64,000 nt of DNA. Source: Streptomyces sp. NBC_00878 (GTDB lineage Bacteria; Actinomycetota; Actinomycetes; Streptomycetales; Streptomycetaceae). Of this stretch, positions 58,949-64,000 are shown piece by piece; position 1 is the stretch's first letter, and each line of letters opens with the position of its first letter. The position numbers were made by a program, and so were the translations under genes. The notes under the pieces are model-generated. The model worked only from the letters and a program-made list of their open reading frames with translations, was not told the origin of the DNA and did not search any database. The stretch lies in NCBI RefSeq assembly GCF_026341515.1, contig NZ_JAPEOK010000001.1:1364001-1428000 (forward strand), given 5' to 3'.

Positions 58949-58992
58949 ACACAACCGCCACGGACTCCCGTTTTCGAACGGCGGTTTTGTGT
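58949..58992 (+). terminator. Hairpin with T-rich tail after the acyltransferase gene
   Basis: ACACAACCGCC pairs with GGCGGTTTTGTGT (two bulged T). An inner CGTT-TTCG-AACG mini-hairpin with a UUCG loop lies inside. The descending arm is T-rich, which suits intrinsic termination or attenuation between the carrier-protein operon and the ATP-grasp gene. Confidence 0.5.
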
Positions 58993-59010
58993 ACCCACTT
59001 ACTCCTTGGC

Positions 59011-59037
59011 CGGGCACGGCTTGCTTCGCCGTGCCCG
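59011..59037 (+). other. Perfect 10-bp stem-loop in front of the ATP-grasp gene
   Basis: CGGGCACGGC and GCCGTGCCCG form a perfect stem around TTGCTTC. It ends 22 bases before the ATG, just upstream of the GAAAGGCGG ribosome site. It could be a second terminator or a translation-control element in the leader. Confidence 0.5.
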
Positions 59038-59059
59038 CGGACCTTGAAAGGCGGCCTGC

Positions 59060-60292
59060 ATGGTCTCTCGCGTACGCGTCTGGCTCAACCGCACGTACGC
59101 GGAGAACGTGTTCTTCATGGATCAGCTACGGCGAAATCCGTGCGGCCGGGCCGTCGAGATCCACGCCACGCACGGCGACCCGGACTCCCCCATCCTCGCC
59201 ACCGCCGACACCGCCGCGATGGAGCCGGAGGGGCTGTCCCCGGCGGCGTACGTCGAGTACGCGCTCGACCAGTGCGCCCGGCACTCCTTCGACGTGTTCG
59301 TCCCGGTCCTGCACCAGGCGGCCCTCGCCGAGCACCGCGAGGACTTCGCCGCGGTCGGTACGGCGCTGCTCGCACCGCCCGCCGAGGCCGTGCACACCTT
59401 CCAGGACAAGGTGATCGCCTACGAGGCGGTCGAGAAGCTCGGCATTCCGGCGCCGCCGTGGTGGCGGGTGCGGACCGCGGACGAGCTGGTCGTGGCGGTC
59501 GACGCGCTGGAGGCCGACGGCCACAAGGCGTGCTTCAAGCCGGCCTCCGGGGCGGGCGGCGTCGGTTTCCGCATCATCACGCGGACCCCCTTCTCCCTGA
59601 TGCACCTCAACGGCTTCCCCAGCCCGTACGTGCCGCTGGACATGGTCGTCGAGGCGCTGAACCAGGCCGACGAGCCGGTGGACTGGCTGGTCATGCCACG
59701 TCTGGAGCAGCCGGAGGTGTCCGTGGACTGCCTGACCGGTCCGGACGGGCGGGTACGGATGGCCGTGGGCCGGACCAAGAACGGGCGGCGGCGCGGCTTC
59801 ACGGACGACCCCCAGTGGATCGAGCCGGCCCGGCTGCTCGCGGAGTCGTTCGGGCTGCACTATCTGACGAACATCCAGTTCCGGATGCTCGGCGACGAGC
59901 CGGTCCTGATGGATGTCAACACCCGTCCGGCGGGCGGCCTGCACCAGCTCTCGCAGTGCGGCATCAACGCCCCGTGGGCCGCCGTGCGGCTGGCGCTCGG
60001 CGAGGAGCCCGGCGACCTGGTCCCGCCGTTCCTCGGCCAGGACTACACGGTGGTCGCCGGTCCGCGTGCGGTACGGGCCGTGCCACAGCAGCAGCCGCAG
60101 CACGGGGACCTGGACCTCCCCGTCCCCGCGCCCGCGACCGCTCCGGAGCCCGTGATCGGCACTCAGCCGACACAGACCGTGCAAGCGACTCAGGCCGCAC
60201 AGCCCGCCCAGGCCGCACAGGCGACTCCGGCGGCTCAAGCGGCACAAGCGACTCAGGCCGCACAGACTTCGGACAGTCCCTTGACAGTCTGA
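59060..60292 (+). CDS. ATP-grasp ligase-like protein with Ala/Gln/Thr-rich tail
   Basis: The 410-residue protein has a preATP-grasp domain (RVRVWLNRTYAENVFFMDQLRR) and an ATP-grasp core: TFQDKVIAYEAVEKLGIPAPPWW, HKACFKPASGAGGVGFRIITR for the glycine-rich loop, and QFRMLGDEPVLMDVNTRPAGG for the metal-binding Asp/Asn. Such enzymes couple ATP cleavage to carboxylate-amine or carboxylate-thiol ligation. From ~340 it changes to a low-complexity tail (QATQAAQPAQAAQATPAAQ) encoded by a 21-bp repeat. It follows the carrier-protein operon after 200 bp and may supply its acyl substrate. Confidence 0.83.
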   Translation: MVSRVRVWLNRTYAENVFFMDQLRRNPCGRAVEIHATHGDPDSPILATADTAAMEPEGLSPAAYVEYALDQCARHSFDVFVPVLHQAALAEHREDFAAVGTALLAPPAEAVHTFQDKVIAYEAVEKLGIPAPPWWRVRTADELVVAVDALEADGHKACFKPASGAGGVGFRIITRTPFSLMHLNGFPSPYVPLDMVVEALNQADEPVDWLVMPRLEQPEVSVDCLTGPDGRVRMAVGRTKNGRRRGFTDDPQWIEPARLLAESFGLHYLTNIQFRMLGDEPVLMDVNTRPAGGLHQLSQCGINAPWAAVRLALGEEPGDLVPPFLGQDYTVVAGPRAVRAVPQQQPQHGDLDLPVPAPATAPEPVIGTQPTQTVQATQAAQPAQAAQATPAAQAAQATQAAQTSDSPLTV

Positions 60293-60307
60293 TTGGTCCA
60301 TACCAAC
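60292..60307. promoter_or_regulatory. DasR-type (dre) site upstream of the chitinase gene
   Basis: ATTGGTCCATACCAAC matches the DasR element (AGTGGTCTAGACCACT) in the core TGGTC-x-A-x-ACCA. It begins on the last base of the ATP-grasp stop codon and lies 50 bp before the chitinase GTG. TTGACA at 60281-60286 is a likely -35 box. DasR represses chitin-utilisation genes until glucosamine phosphates appear. Confidence 0.7.
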
Positions 60308-60356
60308 TTGGTGAACGTGCCAACTCCCGTACCCCCCAAACGTTCAGGGAGATCAC

Positions 60357-62027
60357 GTGCGCCTCAGACGTTCCAGAAACCGTTTCCTCGCTCTGCTCGC
60401 ATCGGCCGCCCTGGCACTCGCCGGGGCGGTCGCCCTGCCCGGCACCGCCCAGGCGGCCAACGTGCTGTCCAACCCCGGCTTCGAGTCGGGCGGCCTCTCC
60501 CCCTGGTCCTGCTCGGGCAACCTCGGCTCGATCGTGTCGAGCCCCGTGCACGGCGGCACCAAAGCCCTTGCGGGCGCGGCGAGTTCGAGTGACATCGCCA
60601 AGTGCAGCCAGACCGTGTCGGTCCAGCCGAACACCGCGTACAGCCTGACGGGCTGGGTGCGCGGCAGCTACGCCTACCTGGGCGTGGACGGCGGGCCGTC
60701 GACCTGGACCCAATCACCCTCCGCCTACAGCCAGTTGACCGTGTCGTTCACGACCGGCGCGGCGCAGACCAGCGCGACGATCTACACCCACGGCTGGTAC
60801 GCGCAGGGCACCTACCAGGCCGACGACATCAGCCTGGACGGGCCGGGCGGCAGCTCGGACACCCAGGCACCGACGGCCCCCTCGACCCTGCGCTCCACCG
60901 GCAAGACCTCGTCGAGCGTGTCGCTGGCGTGGAACGCGTCGAGCGACAACGTGGGAGTCACCGCGTACGACATCTACAGCGGTGCGAACCAGGTGCTCAG
61001 CGTCTCCGGGACGACCGCCACGGTCAGCGGGCTCTCGCCGAGCACCGCGTACACGTTCACCGTGCGGGCGAGGGACGCGGCCGGGAACCGGTCCGCCGCC
61101 TCCAACTCCCTTGCGGTGACGACCGATCCGGGCAGCGGCACCACCGGCTTCAAGCAGGCCGCGCCCTATCTGTACCTCGGCTGGGGTGACCCGCCGAGTG
61201 CCTCGTCGGTGATGAGTTCGACCGGCGTCAAGTGGTTCACGATGGCGTTCATCCTCTCCTCGGGCGGCTGCAACCCGGCCTGGGACGGGTCGCGTCCGCT
61301 GACCGGCGGCAACGACCAGTCCGTCATCAACTCCATTCGCTCGGCGGGCGGTGACATCGTCCCGTCCATCGGCGGCTGGAGCGGCAACAAGCTGGGGCCG
61401 AACTGCTCGACACCGGAGGCGCTCGCCGGCGCGTACCAGAGGGTGATCGACGCGTACGGGCTGAAGGCGATCGACATCGACATCGAGAACACCGACGAGT
61501 TCGAGAACGAGGTCGTCCAGGACCGGATTCTCAACGCCCTGAAGATCGTCAAGCAGAACAACCCGGGGCTGCGGACGATCATCACCTTCGGCACGTCGAC
61601 GACCGGCCCGACCTCCTGGGGCAACCGGCTCATCGAGCGGGCCTCGGCACTGGGCGCGGGCATCGACGTGTTCACCATCATGCCGTTCGACTTCGGCGGC
61701 GGCGCCGACATGTACGGCAACACGGTGAACGCGACCGAGGGTCTGAAGACCAAGCTCAAGTCGGTCTTCGGCTGGGACGACGCCACGGCCTACGCGCACA
61801 TCGGCATCTCCGGCATGAACGGGCTGAGCGACCAGCAGGAGCTCACCTCGCCGACGACCTGGACTCAGATCCGCGACTGGGCGAACTCCCATCACATCGC
61901 CCGCCTCGCCTTCTGGTCGGTCAACCGCGACCGGCCGTGCCCCGGCGGGGGCGTGGTCAGCAACTGCTCCGGCATCAGCCAGAACAACTGGCAGTTCACG
62001 TCGATCACGGCGGGCTTCACCGGCTGA
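60357..62027 (+). CDS. Secreted GH18 chitinase with CBM and fibronectin III domains
   Basis: This 556-residue protein has a signal peptide (1-33, ending GTAQA|AN), a carbohydrate-binding module (~36-162, NVLSNPGFESGGLSPWSC), a fibronectin III domain (~172-257) and a GH18 barrel (~266-556). The catalytic DxDxE is AIDIDIE at 373-377 and the SxGG motif is PSIGGWSG. The relation is to bacterial family-18 subclass with short barrel (chitinase C/D-like). The GTG follows GGGAGATC. A DasR-like site precedes it. It is unlikely to share function with the upstream ATP-grasp gene. Confidence 0.9.
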   Translation: MRLRRSRNRFLALLASAALALAGAVALPGTAQAANVLSNPGFESGGLSPWSCSGNLGSIVSSPVHGGTKALAGAASSSDIAKCSQTVSVQPNTAYSLTGWVRGSYAYLGVDGGPSTWTQSPSAYSQLTVSFTTGAAQTSATIYTHGWYAQGTYQADDISLDGPGGSSDTQAPTAPSTLRSTGKTSSSVSLAWNASSDNVGVTAYDIYSGANQVLSVSGTTATVSGLSPSTAYTFTVRARDAAGNRSAASNSLAVTTDPGSGTTGFKQAAPYLYLGWGDPPSASSVMSSTGVKWFTMAFILSSGGCNPAWDGSRPLTGGNDQSVINSIRSAGGDIVPSIGGWSGNKLGPNCSTPEALAGAYQRVIDAYGLKAIDIDIENTDEFENEVVQDRILNALKIVKQNNPGLRTIITFGTSTTGPTSWGNRLIERASALGAGIDVFTIMPFDFGGGADMYGNTVNATEGLKTKLKSVFGWDDATAYAHIGISGMNGLSDQQELTSPTTWTQIRDWANSHHIARLAFWSVNRDRPCPGGGVVSNCSGISQNNWQFTSITAGFTG

Positions 62028-62060
62028 CGGCCGGTCACGAAAGGTCCCGACGGCCCTCAA

Positions 62061-62092
62061 GGGGGTGCCCGGTCAGTCGACCGGGTACCCCC
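62061..62092. terminator. Strong hairpin between chitinase and sulfotransferase genes
   Basis: A 14-bp stem (GGGGGTGCCCGGTC with GACCGGGTACCCCC, one G-T wobble) closes on a 4-base loop, 34 bases after the chitinase stop. It overlaps the last codons of the convergent sulfotransferase gene and probably terminates transcription from both directions. Confidence 0.65.
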
Positions 62093-62945
62093 ACGCCTTC
62101 GCCAACTCGGCCAGGCGCGGCGGCAGTTCGGCCGTCGGGTCGGCCGGGCGGGCCTGCTGGATGCGGCCCGACCTGATCGTGGGGCTCCAGTCGCCGAGCT
62201 GGGGGCGGAAGTCGCCGTGGTCCTTCTTGCCGTAGTCGAGCATCGCGCTCTCCCACGGGACGCCGAGGTACTCGCACACGCCACGGGTGGTCCGCTCCGG
62301 GTGCGCGGTGAGGTCCTCGTACGTGATCACGTGGGCGTCGAGGGTGCGGCGGGCCTCGTCCAGCTTCTCGCTGTAGTCGAGGACCTCGGCGCGGATCTGT
62401 GCGTGGTCCGGGTCGGTGCGGCGCTCGGTGAGCGAGGCGACGACCGCGCCGGGGTGGCGGAGCAGCAGGATGTAGCGGGCGTTCGGCCAACATCGGTGCA
62501 GGCGCGGCCACATGAGGGTGTTCGGCGGAGTCTTGTCGACGATGATCTCCTTGCCGCTGCGGACGAGTTCCAGGTGCAGCACCCGGTCCCACAGCACGTG
62601 CTCCAGCTCGTCCTTGTCGAGTTCGAGCGCCTTCATGGCGTCGGCGGTGAAGTCGCGCGACAGGTTGATGTGCAGGGTGCGCAGATGCATCTCGTGCGGG
62701 GCGCGGATCCTGCTGTGGCTGTTCAGCAGGACCCTCAGGAGCGTCGAGCCGGAGCGCACGGAGGAGAGGACGAAGACCGGCGAGTCCACCAGCCGCGGGG
62801 CACGCGGAGCGACGTACGAGTCCCCGTGGGTCCTGGGCGCGGGCATGGCGTCGAGGGTGCGGCGCGGCGGACTCACCGCCTGGGCCATCAGCCTTCCCCT
62901 GCGCCTCAGTCCCTTGCCGATCGCGGACATTCGCGGGTCTCGCAC
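62073..62945 (-). CDS. Sulfotransferase-family protein
   Basis: The 290-residue protein has the PAPS 5'-phosphosulfate loop FVLSSVRSGSTLLRVLLNSH (58-77) and a 3'-phosphate region around ARYILLLRHPGAVVASLTERR. It would transfer sulfate from PAPS to an alcohol or amine; the acceptor is unknown. The GTG at 62945 follows AAAGG at normal spacing; the ATG at 62930 (MSAIGKG) is an alternative. No PAPS-synthesis genes are adjacent. Confidence 0.83.
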   Translation of the reverse strand: MRDPRMSAIGKGLRRRGRLMAQAVSPPRRTLDAMPAPRTHGDSYVAPRAPRLVDSPVFVLSSVRSGSTLLRVLLNSHSRIRAPHEMHLRTLHINLSRDFTADAMKALELDKDELEHVLWDRVLHLELVRSGKEIIVDKTPPNTLMWPRLHRCWPNARYILLLRHPGAVVASLTERRTDPDHAQIRAEVLDYSEKLDEARRTLDAHVITYEDLTAHPERTTRGVCEYLGVPWESAMLDYGKKDHGDFRPQLGDWSPTIRSGRIQQARPADPTAELPPRLAELAKAWGYPVD

Positions 62946-63096
62946 GGTGACACCTTTCTCTCGCACTCGCCCACATCAGAGGGGCACCGGGCGAACTCCA
63001 GGTGTCGTACAGGCAACAAGCGCAGGTCACGGCGGGCCGTGAACCCACCGTGACCTGGCCTCTTACCGCTTCCTTAATTCTTCATGGGAACCGTGG

Positions 63097-64000
63097 TCAC
63101 TTCTTCTCCACGGCCAGCCGCAGCGTCTGGATCTCGAAGGGCCGCAGAGTGACGGACACGCTGTCGCCGTCCGTGTCCACCGTGCTCAGCGGGCGCTCCA
63201 GGAGATCGGTGAGCTGGGCGCCCGCGAGGGGGAAGCCCGTGCGCAGGGTGCCCTGTGCACGGCCGCCGAGAGACTCGTAGACGCGGACGACGACATCGCC
63301 CGAGTTGTCGTCGGCGAGCTTGACCGCCTCGACGGTCACGCCCCCGCCGCCGTCCACGGACACCACCGGCTCGGGCGTGCCCGCCGCGTCCGCCACCCGC
63401 AGCGGGAGGTTGAGCGCGTAGCCCTCGGCGACCGCGTCCTCGATGGTCGCGCCCGGCAGCAGCGCGTACGTGAAGCGGTGCCTGCCCTGGTCGGCCTCCG
63501 GGTCCGGGATGCGCGGGGCGCGGACCAGGCTGAGGCGGACCGTGGTGGTCGTGCCGCCGTCCTCGCGGACCGTGCGGGAGATGTCGTGGCCGTACGTGGA
63601 GTCGTTGATGACCGCGACGCCGTAGCCGGGTTCGCCGAGGTGGACCCAGCGGTGGCCGGAGACCTCGAAGCGGGCCGACTCCCAGCTGGTGTTGGTGTGC
63701 GTGGGCCGCTGGATGTGGCCGAACGCGATCTCGGCGGACGAGTGTGCCGCCCGGATGTCCACCGGGAAGCCCGCCTTGAGGAACTTCTCGGCCTCGTGCC
63801 AGTCGATGTCTGTCTCGAAGTCGATACGGGGGCTGCCGGCACGCAGGCTGATGGTCTGGGTGATGTGCGAGCCGTTGCCGAAGGAGCGCTCCACCCGGAT
63901 CGCCCCCAGCAGCGGGTCCTCCTCGACCACCGTCACGGACGACGCGTCCAGCAGGTCCGTGTAGCGGTTCTTGTAGTGCTTGTCGACGTCCCAGGCGTCC
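63097..64000 (-). CDS. GH38 alpha-mannosidase, C-terminal part (cut by window edge)
   Basis: The gene enters from the right edge, so about 300 C-terminal residues are visible. WDVDKHYKNRYTDLLDA and IRVERSFGNGSHITQTISLRAGSPRIDFETDIDWHE, then HIQRPTHTNTSWESARFEVSGHRWVHLGEPGYGVAVINDSTYGHD are typical of the beta-sheet domains following the GH38 catalytic domain. The catalytic aspartate region lies outside the window. The protein is predicted to remove alpha-mannosyl residues. No partner gene is visible. Confidence 0.9.
   Translation of the reverse strand, partial: DAWDVDKHYKNRYTDLLDASSVTVVEEDPLLGAIRVERSFGNGSHITQTISLRAGSPRIDFETDIDWHEAEKFLKAGFPVDIRAAHSSAEIAFGHIQRPTHTNTSWESARFEVSGHRWVHLGEPGYGVAVINDSTYGHDISRTVREDGGTTTTVRLSLVRAPRIPDPEADQGRHRFTYALLPGATIEDAVAEGYALNLPLRVADAAGTPEPVVSVDGGGGVTVEAVKLADDNSGDVVVRVYESLGGRAQGTLRTGFPLAGAQLTDLLERPLSTVDTDGDSVSVTLRPFEIQTLRLAVEKK

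Overview
The window is high-GC actinomycete DNA that looks like Streptomyces. Wobble positions are almost always G or C, GTG starts and 1-4 base start/stop overlaps are common, and the gene content is typical: many universal stress proteins, LacI and IclR sugar or aromatic regulators, secreted glycosidases, a DasR-type site before a chitinase, and an XRE/ImmA-IrrE/DUF6545 module. It reads as chromosome-arm or accessory sequence. I saw no rRNA, tRNA or CRISPR array.

Region 1 (1-14.5 kb) is a dormancy/redox-stress island: the start of a GH65 enzyme, three tandem-domain universal stress proteins, a lone cyclic-nucleotide-binding protein, two CBS-BON proteins, a DUF1918-HTH-flavin-fold protein, a DUF1876 protein, nicotinate phosphoribosyltransferase, an Rv1733c-like membrane protein, a kinase-like/P-loop fusion, a zinc alcohol dehydrogenase and a PAS/PP2C phosphatase. 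The content resembles the DevR/OsdR dormancy regulon of S. coelicolor and mycobacteria. GGAC-N4-GTCC-like palindromes lie in three intergenic gaps.

Region 2 (14.9-21.4 kb) is a vanillate-type O-demethylation locus. A Rieske oxygenase, a 62-residue CxC protein and a flavin/2Fe-2S reductase are translationally coupled. A convergent IclR regulator follows, then a complete SsuABC/NMT1-type ABC importer. Two nearly identical 15-bp palindromes between regulator and importer are probable operators.

Region 3 (21.3-29.7 kb) is an alpha-glucan utilisation locus: secreted GH87 alpha-1,3-glucanase, intracellular GH13 alpha-glucosidase, maltose-type ABC importer and LacI repressor.

Region 4 (29.8-35.7 kb) holds a conserved but functionally obscure module: a stand-alone MmyB-type ligand-binding domain, an XRE regulator, an ImmA/IrrE-like peptidase, a DUF6545 (MAB_1171c) membrane protein, an FAD monooxygenase and a convergent alpha/beta hydrolase.

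Region 5 (36-54.7 kb) is a patchwork that looks acquired. It has a broken serine recombinase, two different IS110 elements, a GntR regulator, an aromatic-catabolism cluster (amidohydrolase, two FAH hydrolases, LysR, FAD monooxygenase, extradiol dioxygenase, metallo-beta-lactamase-fold hydrolase), a soluble cache protein, a GntR/ALDH/SDR pseudogene mosaic and a ribose-type ABC importer.

Region 6 (55.4-62.9 kb) has a 4'-phosphopantetheinyl transferase and a metallophosphatase on one strand. Facing them is an operon of an FkbH-like protein lacking its HAD domain, an acyl carrier protein and an E2-type acyltransferase, followed by an ATP-grasp ligase. This looks like a small acyl-carrier-protein pathway of unknown product and is the best candidate for an undescribed system. 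A secreted GH18 chitinase with a DasR-like site and a sulfotransferase follow. The window ends inside a GH38 alpha-mannosidase.
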